Below are positions 48,666 through 60,236 of a DNA stretch of 64,000 nucleotides, piece by piece. Below the pieces are notes generated by a model. It searched no databases. It worked only from the letters and a program-made list of their open reading frames with translations, and had not been told where the DNA came from. Each line of letters starts with the position of its first letter. Within the stretch, counting starts at the first letter, position 1. The stretch comes from Amoebophrya sp. A120. Taxonomy: Eukaryota; Sar; Dinophyceae; Syndiniales; Amoebophryaceae. A program made the translations under genes and the position numbers. The stretch covers positions 9,928,931-9,992,930 of the forward strand of contig CAJINV010000002.1 of the NCBI GenBank assembly GCA_905178155.1, read 5' to 3'.

Positions 48666-49628
48666 TTTGTGCGCTTGCTTTTGGCGCTGCTGTTTTTTGC
48701 TATTTGTATTCTATGTTGAGTATCTTACGACGACGTACTTTGGTCTGTTTCGCGTGACGGAGTGCCCGTAGCTTTTGTGGAGAAAGTCGTGATGATGAGT
48801 AGTTCTTCTAGCTTTATTCGCTAGTACATACAAAATTTAGAAACAGTGCACAAAGTTCTTTCGGGGTACTTGATGAGCTCTCGTGAGTTTGCTGAGCTGT
48901 CAAACCCAGTCTCCTGTAAAGTTGTGTCATGGAAACAACGCTTTACACATAGGCAGTTACTTTTACGTAGTGCGAGCGTGTTCGTACAGCAAGACACCAT
49001 AGGGAAGAAAACAAACGGCTCTCTCGCTCACACACAAAGCTCAATTGAAAAATCTTGAACCAACGGGGAAGATACATGTGGCAAAAAAAGGCTCAAAAAA
49101 CACTACACGTAACCGAATTCGCAAAGAAAGCAAGACCGAGTTTTTCGAAAAGAATTCCTTCAGGCAAACAGACCAAACATGTTCTCTCGGAGACCGACAC
49201 CGTGGTTCTGATTTGAAACTATCTTATTGAGTTCATATAAAGACTACTCGAAGTGGGACGAAACCGATTAGAGCAATCGTTCCGTATGATGAATGGTATG
49301 TAAGTAACTCCACTCTACGCAGTATCTTGTCTGTCACGAGAAATCTTTTCTATTTTTCCGCACTTTGCTTACTGGTTGCTGGTACATTCTTCTCAAAGGC
49401 TTGACCTTGCGTACTTCTGCTTCTATTTCACTTCGCACAACTTCTACTTCAAGAAAGTGCTTCCATATAGAATTCCGGCTGCACCTCTCACAGAACTACT
49501 TTGTGACTTGGTAATTCATTAGTCCGAACAGGCAAAAACCGTTCATCTTAATCTTCATCCTCGGCTCCGAGGCCGGGATCCCGGAAACAATCCTAGCTAG
49601 GGCTTCGAGGTGGTCGTCCCTCCAGCTT
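48666..49628. other. Intergenic region, no gene recognised
   Basis: About 960 bp; nothing supported. Confidence 0.4.
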
Positions 49629-52081
49629 TTAGTGATCATCAAACTCCCCCGCCTCCGAGTCTTCCGCTGTTGACAGCAGCCGTTTCACCTTTTCGATTTG
49701 CGCGTGAAACAGCTGCAAATTCCGCTCCTCCTCGCGCAGGGCCCGGCGCCGCGCTCGCAGTTCTGCTTCGGCCTGCTGAATCTGGTGTGCGACAAATGCA
49801 GGCTCCAGATCCAGTTCCCGCAGCTCTTTCACGCTAGCTTGCTGCAGGGCGTCGTACCCACAGGTGGTGCCCGATTCGAATAGCCCGTCGCGAAACAACA
49901 AGGAAAGCCACTTCTTGGCGGGGCTAGGCTGTGATGGAAGTAAATCGCTTCTAGAAGTTGTGAGCTGTTTCTCTTTCTCGCGTGCAGTCTGACCAGGAAT
50001 TGACCCGATTCGATGGTTTCCTGGTTCTGTCGCCGACGTCGTGTTGTGCGAAAGATAATTTGCTGCAAGTTTCTTTTCTTGCGACGTTGTGGCGGAATAA
50101 AATCGTTCTTGTGCGTCGAGCACCTCCTTCATGTGAGATGAGAAAGCATCTCCCTGTCCTTCAGAAAAAAACTTCCCTTTCGTTCCCAGCGTGTTCGTCG
50201 AGTGTGGCCACTTACTTTTGTTTTCGATTTCGCCGCCACGTGGTGCTTCAACCTGAGTTTCCTGAGCCAACGAGTCGTCTTTCTTCGGAGCAAGTCCTGT
50301 TCCTTTGCCAGCTTTGATGCTCCCGTTATTTTCTCCCTGCTGCAAAAATTGTACCTGCCGCAAGTGAACCTTTTCCCAGGCAAAACTCGCATCCGATGTG
50401 GAGCTACTGTCGGAATCAGAGTCTTCACAATCGCTCCCCAATAAAGAATCAATCTCCACTGGTCTGTAGTGCGCATCATCACGAGACCGTTTTTCCAATA
50501 AAGATGCATCAGAATCAGTTCTTTTCCAATCGGCGAAATTGACCCCAAAATCCGAATGCCGCTGCACTTTGCGGCCTTTTGGGTCGCTACCTTTCTCACT
50601 GTTGCCCTTTGATGGATGTCGCCGATAGTGCTGGTTCTGGTGGCACTCCGACGTTGACACAGGCTCGCGGGATTGTTGCGCTTTCAGGCTGGAGAAGGTT
50701 CATGTGGTAGTTAAGTTTCCATTTACTAGGTGAAAGTAGTTACGAATATCTAGAAAATTCTAAAAAAAAACATTCACCAAATGCAGCCTCCCCAGTCGCT
50801 AGCTCACCAGAATTTTCACAACATTTGAGAACTCATCGTCTTAGTCTTACCTGATAGCGCTACTAGTCTGCTTTCCCGCGCCCCTCTTCATGGAAGATGC
50901 CGCCCTCGCATCTTGGGTGGAGTCGCTGTCGGAAGAGGACGTCCCACTCGCTCTGGCTTCCTCCCTCGCTTCGACTTCCCCGACACCGCCTCCCCCCGGG
51001 CATGATTTATTTTCTTCCGCAGTTGCCTTCTGCGCTGCAGAGTCCTCCTCCCCGGAGCAGTCCGGATTCAATCTTCCATTGTCGCTGGAAAAAAATTCGT
51101 CCTTGTCGTTACACCTCTGCATCAACACTTTAAAGGCCTTCTCTGCGATGCTTTCCTCCGCTTCGCGCAGCTTCGCGAACAGGTCCTCCGGCTCAGGTTG
51201 CACGGGCTTTTCCCCCAACAGCGCCGGTATTTTCACCGAACACCGCCACTTTGTCACCTTGATATCGCGCGGGTTCCTTGGCCGTTTCTGCTGTTTCTTG
51301 TTTGCAGACGAGTTGTTGCGTCTACTCGTACCTGCCATAGAAGTTGCAGCTCCCGACTGCTCCAGACCAGTCGGGAGCTTCCCGTCTGAAGTTTCGGGAC
51401 CACCGTCGAGCAGCGCGACGTTCCCAGATGCAACATGCAGCAATAATTCTGAACCGCCCCCAGCACAGGTCACCGCTTGCAGTTGTGGCTCCAGCACCTC
51501 AATGGCGTGTCGCGTGTCGAGTATGGGGTACTAGAGATGTGAACTTTTGACCAACCTAGTTCCATGCCTGAGAAGGCCGCGGTCTATTAGCAACGAACAT
51601 GCACCGATCTCTTCAGTTGCACTGTGGTGCAGCTGCTTGTGCTGTATACTCCTGAACGATATTTATCGAGGATGTAACATCAACCGCCAAACGATACTAC
51701 ATCTCACCTCCATACACTGCACAAGTTTGTTGTGCGCCGCCGCGTCACCTGCGTTAACTGGTATTTTCCGCTTGTTTTCCCGCACGAGTCTCGCCGTATG
51801 CAAGAAAATCCTTTCCGTGTGATCCGAACGAAAAATTGTGCTGCGACTATACTCTTAATGCACAGAGAAAAACTCATACAAAACCAAAAGGAAAAGCAGG
51901 ACCACTCTAGTTCGAAATAATGCGAATCAGAGCCACAACCGAGGTACTCGTCGCGGAACGAGCCTCCGAATATGAGAAGGACATCACGTAAGGACCCTCC
52001 GTAAATGACCAGCAGATTCAGCTTGCTCTTCCAGCTTGTCTCCTCAACTGGGAGTTCGATCTCCCCTACCGCGTCCGCCAT
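49629..52081 (-). CDS. Unrecognised acidic/serine-rich protein, multi-exon
   Basis: ATG 52081. Exons by frame: MADAVGEIELPVEE... to GGSFRDE (about 51950-52081); ARLVRENKRKIPVNAGDAAAHNKLVQCME (about 51712-51800); YPILDTRHAIEVLEPQLQAV onward (about 50847-51530); and a long last exon (49629 to about 50660) ending DSEAGEFDDH. The middle has a Lys/Arg-rich stretch (NKKQQKRPRNPRDIKVTKWR), a helical AEESIAEKAFKVLMQR and Ser/Glu-rich disorder. The last exon ends in a long helix (VAHQIQQAEAELRARRRALREEERNLQLFHAQIEKVKRLL) that should form a coiled coil. No family is recognised. A single gene is favoured because frames join and the spacing suits introns, but two genes are possible. Confidence 0.5.
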
Positions 52082-53035
52082 TTTGATGTTTTTTTTCGCT
52101 ATATTATGGCACTTTTCGATTTGTATTTGATACGGGGCATACGTTGTGAAATCAACAACTATAAGCCGTTTGACGAGCTGAGAAATTCTTGCCTGCGCAG
52201 CGAGACCGAGAATGGTCGGCAGTCAAATTGAACCACTTAATCACTTCACCCGATTAACATCACTGACTAATGAGGTGAGTGAATCTGAGTCGTACTCGCA
52301 AATGCAAAATGCAAACGGTTACAACCCTGCTTGCTTAGCTATTGTGAAGACGAACTGTAGCGATGTTTGCGAAAGACGAAGAGGACGAGGGAGAGTACTA
52401 AGTTCGGCGTAGCACCTTATCAACTACTGGCAGACACGTGCTTCGCGACAAACCCGGAATCAAACAATATTCCATCGAAGTCTATGCAACCACCATGTAC
52501 TTCGCTATCGCTTCTTTTGTTCTTGGTTACAGTGGCATAAGTACTTCACCGCCGACAGATCTCGGGCACAACTGGTTAGTAGTGGCACACTTGATCCAGG
52601 CTCTGGCTTGTCAACACACACGATCGCTGCAGCTGCACGCAGTTCTTTTGTCACGAGCTAGACGCAGAGACGAGATCTGCTTCCACACTGACTTCTGCAC
52701 AAGCGCCCACAAACGGCAATCCTTTATTCCATGACGATCCTTATCGTGATCCTGAATTCAGGTCATCATCTTCCAACAAGAGAGGCCCACGGTATGTAAT
52801 CTTCGGGATCACCTCGCGTACTGCTTTCTGAGCTCGATGTGGACCTACCGAAAACTAACTTTTCCTGGGGTCGAACACCTCCTGCCCCAATTCCGCGCTG
52901 CAAAGCCGTGCTTTCACACGACGGATCATTGCTTCCGAAAGCAGCAGTACCCTCGATTATGGATTTTAGTTTTCATCTTTTAACTTTTTGTTTTTTATTT
53001 CCTTCGATGAGATCAGGCATCTTCAATCACCTCCT
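52082..53035. other. Intergenic region, no gene recognised
   Basis: About 950 bp; short plus-strand ORFs (52212, 52438, 52839) run against the local direction and show no features. Confidence 0.35.
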
Positions 53036-54534
53036 TCATTTCCCGGACATGCTTCCAGCGAGGTCCTGCAGCTTTGGCGGCACTTTCAAAATTTCCAACA
53101 GAGTCACTTTTGCCTCCAGGGAACTCAACACGCGTTGCCTTGTGCTCTCGGATGAATCACCACCCTCTAAACCGCATGTGCTTGCTGGCAGTAGCGACGC
53201 AAAATTCACCTGCAAGCAGGCATCAGCCTTAATATCTTCCTCGAGCGTGGAACGGCCTGTGACCACTACGGTCTTCCGAAAGTTGTCGCCCACGGAGAGT
53301 TCCGCCCGCACGCTGAGCCCCGGGTAGCCCAGCCGAAAGAAGAGGAGTCCAAAATTTTCGTGCGGGTAGTTCGGCAGGCACTCGAGCCAGAAATCGCCCA
53401 GGTGCACATGAAAAAGTCGGAAGGGGGTACTTACCAGAGTTTGGCTGGCGAGCAACCTGAACGAAATTATTTTACGCAGTTTCTACATCAAACCAAAAAC
53501 TTCGGAACACAGTTTTCGCTCGTCCACGTATTTATGTAAGTGTGGTGACGGCTCCTCATGTGGTTATCGGAATCAAATCAAGAAGTGAAATGCAGAACAT
53601 ACAAGAAAACGCATTTCAACGTATACAGTTCGTTTGCGTTTTCCATAGACGTTGCGGTGGCAGCGAGCTGCGGGGCGACTCGGTCCTTCGGAAACAGTGC
53701 GTGCCCCTGCGGAGACCTTAAGCGCCAGCGGGCAGAAAGCTCTCCATCCACTTGCACGGTCTGCAGGATTTCCTTCTCGTGGTCCACTTCCTTCGCACTA
53801 CTATTTCCGTTTTCAGTCTGTCCTGCTTCTCCGTTTTCTTTCATTCCTGCTGCAAAACTTCCCCCGTCGTGTCGAACAAACTGTGCACTGCTTCCAGCAC
53901 CTTCTGGCTCCTCTATGCATTCCACTTCGAAGCTCTGCCCGGCATCTTCTACCTGAAGACCTTCGTCGCCTGCTCGGGAAAAAGTTGGTATTTCGATGGT
54001 ATCGCTGATCGCACTCAAAGGCGAGCGATGGGCTTCCTTTTCGTTCACCAAAACGCGGAGCGTGATGCTCTTTTTACCAGCACCACCTGGGTTTACTTGA
54101 TGCGTTGCCGAGTCGCTTGTTGGCGCACTTTCAGAACTTGAGGTAGAAGACTTAGCACCACCACGGATAATTCCTACTGCAGACTGTGCCTGCGGGGTGT
54201 GAGTCTGCCACACGTTTAGAAAAAACCTTCCAGATGACACAGAGGCTCCTGAGCTTGCACCACTTCCGGAAGATTTATCTTCCCCCGTAGTCGTGGTGTT
54301 CTCGCTGCCGGCCCCGCTCTCCTCCGGTAGGTCTTTCCGCAGCAATTCCAGCCGCACAGACGTGTTGCTACCTGGAAGTGTGAACGTCGAACTAGTGGTG
54401 CTCTGAAAAAAGGGTGGCGGGTTTCTCACGGTCCACCTGTAGCCCGCCGGTATCTTCTCCGTGACATTCCGATGGCGCAGAAGTGACTTCGGCGTCGGAA
54501 ACTTCCTGGTTAGGTCATTTGCCAATCGCTGCAT
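53036..54534 (-). CDS. Unrecognised protein, weakly MATH-like N-terminus
   Basis: First ATG at 54534 (MQRLANDLTRKFPTPKS); the frame is open to about 53640, then an intron, then a second block ending at 53036 (LEILKVPPKLQDLAGSMSGK). The N-terminal part (GYRWTVRNPPPFF, STFTLPGSNTSVRLELLRKD, GRFFLNVW, ITLRVLVNEKE) alternates hydrophobic strands in a way reminiscent of MATH/TRAF beta sandwiches, interrupted by Ser/Thr-rich inserts. The second block contains GDFWLECLPNYPHENFGLLFFRLGYPGLSVRAELSVG, again beta-rich. A strong GTAAGT donor near 53430 suggests one more exon boundary that I could not resolve. No function is assigned. Confidence 0.45.
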
Positions 54535-55431
54535 GGTCTTTATGTTTCTGTCACAAGATTTTTGAAAAAAAAACGCAAGCAACTTTAAGCGATGATGGTG
54601 TTCCGCAAGGGCGGAATATTCTCAAAAACAAAAAGGTTTTAGGACATGGTATCGCGAAGCAGCTAAGGTGCAGCTTGAGGCAGTGCTACAACAAGCTAGA
54701 AGTTTCTAACAATTTGAGTTTGATTCTGGACTAATTAGAAAAGATTTCATACGCATAGAAACCGAAGGACGTGCTACTTTTTAGCACGCATCGCAGCGTT
54801 TTTCACACCGCGGATTCTCCTCGACAACGATGCCTGACCATTAAATGGTGTGCAAAAGATCGAGCCTTGAAGACCGAAAACGCAAAAACAGTTTCGAGAT
54901 CAACCCTTTACTCGCACCTTATGGCAAAAAGAGTTTCGAGATCAATAAAGCATGGACCACCGTTTTTTCAGTTTTTCATTTGTCTCGAAACCCGTAAATG
55001 CTGTCTTCCATCTATGATCTCCGGATCAAGGTGTGCGCGTTGAAGACAAGCGCAACCGCAATAAAGCTTGTGAGTTGTGCCGTACGTCGCAAACACAGAT
55101 ACCATGCACTGTCCACTTCTGTTTATCTCCGAGAACAAAATGGTCGGCGACAAAAGTTTCGTTGCTCACAGTAGAGCCGTGCGTGGAGGTAAGAATACCT
55201 CTTTTTGTTTCGTGATCATGTTCATGTAAGCAAGCTTTTTCAACATTGGAAGATGAGAGTCACACACCACACTGGAAGCAAAAGTTGCAGAATTCGTCGC
55301 TCAAGATAAATCAATATCAGCCGGCACAATATGCCGTGAAGCAGCACGGCACTACAAGAAGTATTCCACGCAGCGTCCGCGTTGCGACTGTTCAACACAA
55401 TTCGCAAGCAGCGCTTCTACGTTCGGAATCT
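54535..55431. other. Intergenic region, no gene recognised
   Basis: About 900 bp. A short plus-strand stretch near 55100-55190 reads like the start of a BTB domain but has no continuation (see rejected items). Confidence 0.35.
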
Positions 55432-58400
55432 CTATGCCTTCGCGATCGCCTCGCCGGTAGGGAGCTGCGCCAGAATCTCTTCGACGGACTGTTCCAGCTG
55501 ACTTGACCTGGGAGGCAGGTCGTCCTTGCTCTGCAGCACGTCGGGAATCAGCTTGCGGCACTTGTCCAGGTCCCGCTCTGCCGCGGCACGCAGGTATTCC
55601 GTAGAGAGCCGGTCGTCCGTGAAGGACGTCGTGTTGCTGCTTGCCATAATGTTGATCATTGCCGTGTGAACAAAGGACCAAAGGTGCTCTGCTTTCGGGT
55701 TCAAGACCAGGGAGGAAAGGTAGAACCTGTGTGGAGTGAGGGTCAACATTTTTTTATTTTTTCCTAATTTCTTCCTTCAAAACAGGAGCGACGATACCAG
55801 ACTGCAGATGCGGGCAATAAAAGTTGCAGAGCCAAAACGTCGCAAAAATCATATTACGGCTATTTACAATAAATGTCTACCTTGCCGCGTCTTCGTGGTG
55901 GCCAATGTTGGAGTTTGCTATTGCCAAGTTGCTCCAGGTTCGCGCGTAGTTCGGTTTCAGCGACAGGGCCTGGTGGTAGCAGAGCTGCGCCGCCTCTGAG
56001 TTTCCGCTATTGGCCAGCGTGGCGCCGAGCTTGTTCCAAATAGAAAAATCGAGCGGCGAGCGCCGCACGGCTTCCCGCAGGGCTTCGACGGCTTGGCCGA
56101 AGTTGCGCGACACGTTCTCGACCACGCCAAGCGCGACGAACACCTGCGCTTCCTGCTTGTTCGCCTCCGCACTTTGCTGTTCCCCGGCCGTTCCGCCCGC
56201 TCGTGCCAAAATCGAGTCCGCGGCGCTGTGGAGCAAGCTGGACACTTCGCCACGGAGTTTTTCGAAATCGCTGAGGTCCAACAGGTCCGCGGCGTCGGGC
56301 TTGGACGAGCTCGACGGTTTTTCGTGGACCAGGTGCCCGTAGTCCTCGTGGGATTCCACCCACTTGTACAGGTAGCGCAACGCCTCAACCTGGTCCAGCT
56401 CGTTCGTGCAAGAAACGCCCAGCTGGAGAAGGGAGTCCAGGTTGTAACTGTGGGTTGTCGATTGTTTAGCAATTAATTTTGTCTGATCTGCAGCACGGTG
56501 CGGTCTATCTCCACGACAGGCAATGAAGTAGATATACATAAGTAGAAACGACTTCAACATTGGTACGACGCAAAGTATACTAGACCGAAACAACAAGGGG
56601 ATCGAAAATGATTGAATCAAGATTCAAAAACATACGGGTCAGCTTCGTGTCCCTTGACGAGGCATTTTATGGCTTCTATGTCTTGATCCAGGTTTGCGTA
56701 CAGCTGCCCGAGCAAACACCAGCCTTCACTGCTGTCGGCGTTGCGCTGCACCTCGATCTCCAGCACCTGTATGGCCTCCTGGTCCTTGCCCTCCGCGATG
56801 AGTTTCAGAGCCAGTTCCATAGGCGACTCGGGAGAAGGTACTGTTTGCCCCGCCGCCGCGGGACCGTCTATGGATTGTAAAAGTGTCTGGGTCTGGAAAA
56901 TTGCAACTTGTCATGCTGTCTTTGGATCCCAAAAAAATCTGTATTGCGTGACCAGCAACAGGGGTCCAGTTTGTGTTACGCGGAGAGGGCATTTGTCATG
57001 CCGAATAGGCATCAGGAAGCCCTCTAAAAATCTGTGATGCTAGATCATGCATTACATGAATCATGGATCGATCATACAAAATATGCATCACAAATCCCGG
57101 AATCTTCCAGACCCAGACATTTTTACATTTGATACCGTCGGCTGCCAGCGGAAACCTCTCCAAATACGGGTTGTTCTGCATGAAGGTGTATCTAATGCAA
57201 AAATGTCTGGGTCTACGTCTAGATTTGTCATGCATATTTCGGATCACGCAAACCAAATGGCGTCTGATGCAGGCAAAAGCATCACAGGTTTTGAGCACGC
57301 CTCACGATGCCTCTCCCGCATGAGAAACTTCCTACTTGCATGCCAAGAAATGGACAGCTTTTGGCGCTCATGCAACACAAATTTTTGTGTGTTCCAGAGT
57401 TTGCATCACAAGTTCCAACCCTTCCAGACCCAGACACTTTTACATTTGATAAGGTGTACTCGGAAATCTGCGACACCCCCGGGCCCCAAATGGTGGCTCC
57501 GGGGTCCTGCGGCTGCAGAGACTGCATGAAGGACTCTGGCGGCCCGTCGGCCGTCATCGCAGACTCGAACATGCTGGCGCCCATTTCCTCCTCCGCCGCG
57601 CGCCACGCCTCCTCGAACATTTCCTCCGTGAACTGATCCGCCTGCATCAGCCCGTCTCCGGCCATTTCTGGCACATTCCCTGGGATCATTTCCTGAACCT
57701 CTCCGCCTGAATTTTTCAAGTTCGCAGTCGTGCTGTCCGCGTGCTGATTCGCGGCTTCCAGGTCGTACAGCGAGTCCCAATCTATTTCCAGTCCCTCGGC
57801 GTCGACGACAGTGTTTTCGCTGGTGAACTTCAGGTCTCCCTTAGTCACCTTGTCGATGAAGGACACGAACTGACTCGTGGCGAACTTGGGATTACCCGAG
57901 TTCCTTAGGTATTCCACCATCTGCTCCGCCGCACTGAAATCCGTGGTTTGATTCCCGTCTACTAGCGGGCCCTGCGGACCGACCTCCTCCAGCGCGCCCC
58001 GCGTGCTCGACAGCCTCTCTGTGACCACCCCCGCGTCTGGGTCGGCGGGGAGCAGTTTTGAGCTCGCCGACGTGCTGGTGCTGCTCGAAGACGCTTGTTG
58101 GCCGGACGAGGTGACGCCGTCGCCGGCACGGAGGTCTTGCTGCTTGCTCCCGGAAGCGGACGACGAGGACTTTTGATGCGCCGCGTTGGATGACGTTATT
58201 GACCGGGACTGCGGGTGGTAATTCTGCAGGGGGTGCTGCTGCCCGCCCATGTAGGCGTTGTTGTACATCATCGGGCCGGCCATCGCGGGCATCATCATCG
58301 CCGGGGGCATCATCATCATCGGTCCCCCCATGGCGGGCCCCTGCATTGCCATGGGATTGGCGGAGCTCATGGCAGCTGCAGCTCCCGCGGCGCCGAGGTG

Positions 58401-58832
58401 TTGCGGCAAGGCGTTGTTTTGCTGGAGCACCGCTGCGGACGGTGGCAGGGGGCCTCTGCTGGCCATCGCACCGCCGGCGCCCCACGCGCTCTCCATAGTA
58501 CTTTCGGGATTCATCATCGGCCTGCTGCTGAGGCTGTGGTCCTGAGCGAAAAACTCCGGCGGCGGCAGCACCTGGTCTGGTCCCAGTGCCCCGGCACCGC
58601 CTGTAGCCATGTGCGCGCGAAACTGGTCCTGCAGGGTGGGTTGCGGCAGCCCGCCGCCCGGCTGCAGGGGGACGGGACCCATGCCGCCCGGCTGGGGAAA
58701 CAGGGGCTGCGCCTTGTTGCCCGCGGCGAAGGGGCCGCCCGTCATGCTCTGCGCGAAGTTGCCGACGGCCGACTGCGGCAAACTGCCGTCGCAGTTCGCG
58801 GCCCCATTGCTGCCCAGCAAATCGCCCAGCAT
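55432..58832 (-). CDS. PEX5: PEX5, peroxisomal targeting signal 1 receptor
   Basis: First ATG at 58832 (MLGDLLGSNGAANCDGS), stop TAG at 55432. An early Cys (ANCDGS) sits where PEX5 carries its ubiquitinated Cys. The N-terminal half is Met/Gly/Pro/Gln-rich and disordered; it includes GNPKFATSQFVSFIDKVTKGDL, a WxxxY motif (WDSLY) of the PEX14/PEX13-binding type and EEMFEEAWRAAEEEMG. Then come YTFMQNNPYL and TPR repeats: ALKLIAEGKDQEAIQVLEIEV, GWCLLGQLYANLDQDIEAI, LLQLGVSCTNELDQVEALRYLYKWV, VFVALGVVENVSRNFGQAVEALREAV, IWNKLGATLANSGNSEAAQLCYHQAL and ARTWSNLAIANSNIGHHEDAA. The TPR bundle binds C-terminal SKL-type signals and delivers cargo into peroxisomes. Two introners (56869-57134, 57189-57451) flank a roughly 50-bp exon; conventional introns lie near 55750-55875 and 56465-56640. 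Confidence 0.9.
56869..57134. mobile_element. Introner, family A, in PEX5
   Basis: Ends TATGGATTGTAAAAGTGTCT... and inverse ending TTTGATA; duplication CCGTC on both sides. Removal joins LAADG to PAAAGQT. Confidence 0.85.
57189..57451. mobile_element. Introner, family A, in PEX5
   Basis: Ends TATCTAATGCAAAAATGTCT... and inverse ending TTTGATA; duplication AGGTG on both sides. Removal joins SEYT to FMQNNPYL, restoring the PEX5 block. The left TIR has decayed after GTCTGGGTCT. Confidence 0.85.
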
Positions 58833-60236
58833 GATAACTCCCCTTGGCGTCCGGAAAAGGGAAAGGCGAGTGCTCACGCAGAAAATAGCAGAGAGAGGGC
58901 CTTAGCCTTGTATCATCACATTATGTCGTTTTTAACATAAACCGGAGTAAAGTGTGTGCATGTGCTACTAGTAGTCTCAAGCGCATTACAACGTGCGGAA
59001 AAAACACCTCACAAAATTAACTAGTACGCCAACCTGTGCTAGCAGCTACGCGATGAAGCTAAAAAGATTGTGCGGGTACAAGATACTCGAGTTGCTGAAA
59101 TTGATGCCCACTAGTCGAACTTGCTGAGTAAGTTCTACGTCGTTCGCCTCCAGACAAAACTAAAGCTACATGTAGATGTACGTTCGCACGCCAAAGATAA
59201 ATGATCAAGCGCTGGATTGAAGTTTTCGCCTCAAACGCTGCGACGCAGGCATGCGAACCAGCAGAAAGCTTGTCACCATAGAGGAGCACGCTTTATCTAT
59301 TCCGCGTTTGGCTTTGGAGATATCAACATGGACATCGACATGCGCAATAAAGTTTCAAAAAAATAGAAAACCGACACTGCTACAAATTGCTTTTGCAAAA
59401 TTTTCCTTCTCGTCTGGTTGTATTCCAAACTACTTCCGGCTCTGGCCGCACGAAAAAACGAACACATTCCGCTGCAGTGGATGCGAAGTAAAAGTGTAAC
59501 TCCCACCTTGAAATAAATGGGGGAGATGATCAAGAATCCACGATCCTGAGAAACCTTTTCTACGAAATTCGTTTTGTATCGGGCTTGCGACTTACGTATC
59601 TTACTCTTAGTTTCTCTTTCTTATTTTGTGCAAAAAATAACAAATGCTTGCTTCGGGTTGCGCTTGCGCTTTCGAAATACCTGCAAAAAATAACAAATGC
59701 TCGCTTGAAATCAGGATGCTGATGTGCTGTAACAGGAAACAAAAAAAGCAACGAGGGCTACTCAAATAGCGAAATTGTGACTTGTCAGGGCTGACTGACG
59801 TCTGGATCATAAGGGGTAAAGAGGTGCGCGTTTTCGGAGGTAGCCATGAAAAAATAGCAGTTCAACAAAAAAAGTGCAAAAATGTGTCTGTTAAACACGT
59901 GAAATGGCAAGTGCGAATTCGAATCTGAAGATGATGATGATCATGTGCAAAAAATAACAAATGCTCGCTGAGGCGAGTTTGGATGTCAAAGTGTAAAAAT
60001 GTGAAAAATACAAACGGTGCAAAAATGTAATGTCAGTGTGACTGTGCGAAGAAAATAATGTGCAAAAAATAACAAATGCTCGCTGAAGACAAGAAATTGA
60101 AAGGAAAACTCTAAGAGAAACTACGCAGTTATCCGCGCGCCTCAAGTACCGGAACGACAAAATAACTGCGGTTCTGACTCCAGGCTTCTCAAAAATCGTT
60201 TCGGAAAAAGCTATGATTCATTTTCTCCAAAACAAC
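58833..60236. other. Intergenic region with dispersed 24-bp repeats
   Basis: 1.4 kb, AT-rich, no credible gene. Four copies of a 24-bp word are annotated separately (59629, 59682, 59946, 60061). Confidence 0.5.
59629..60084. repeat. Four dispersed copies of a 24-bp direct repeat
   Basis: TGCAAAAAATAACAAATGCT followed by CGCT occurs at 59682-59705, 59946-59969 and 60061-60084, and with one change (TTGCT) at 59629-59652. All are in the same orientation, unevenly spaced (53, 264 and 115 bp), just downstream of the C2-domain gene. The spacers between copies are not alike. Confidence 0.85.

Noticed and set aside
55095-55195. Plus-strand stretch reading VGDKSFVAHSRAVRG followed by a GTAAG donor, like a BTB domain start
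   Set aside because: A stop lies just upstream, no continuation exon was found, and it runs against the direction of all neighbours.
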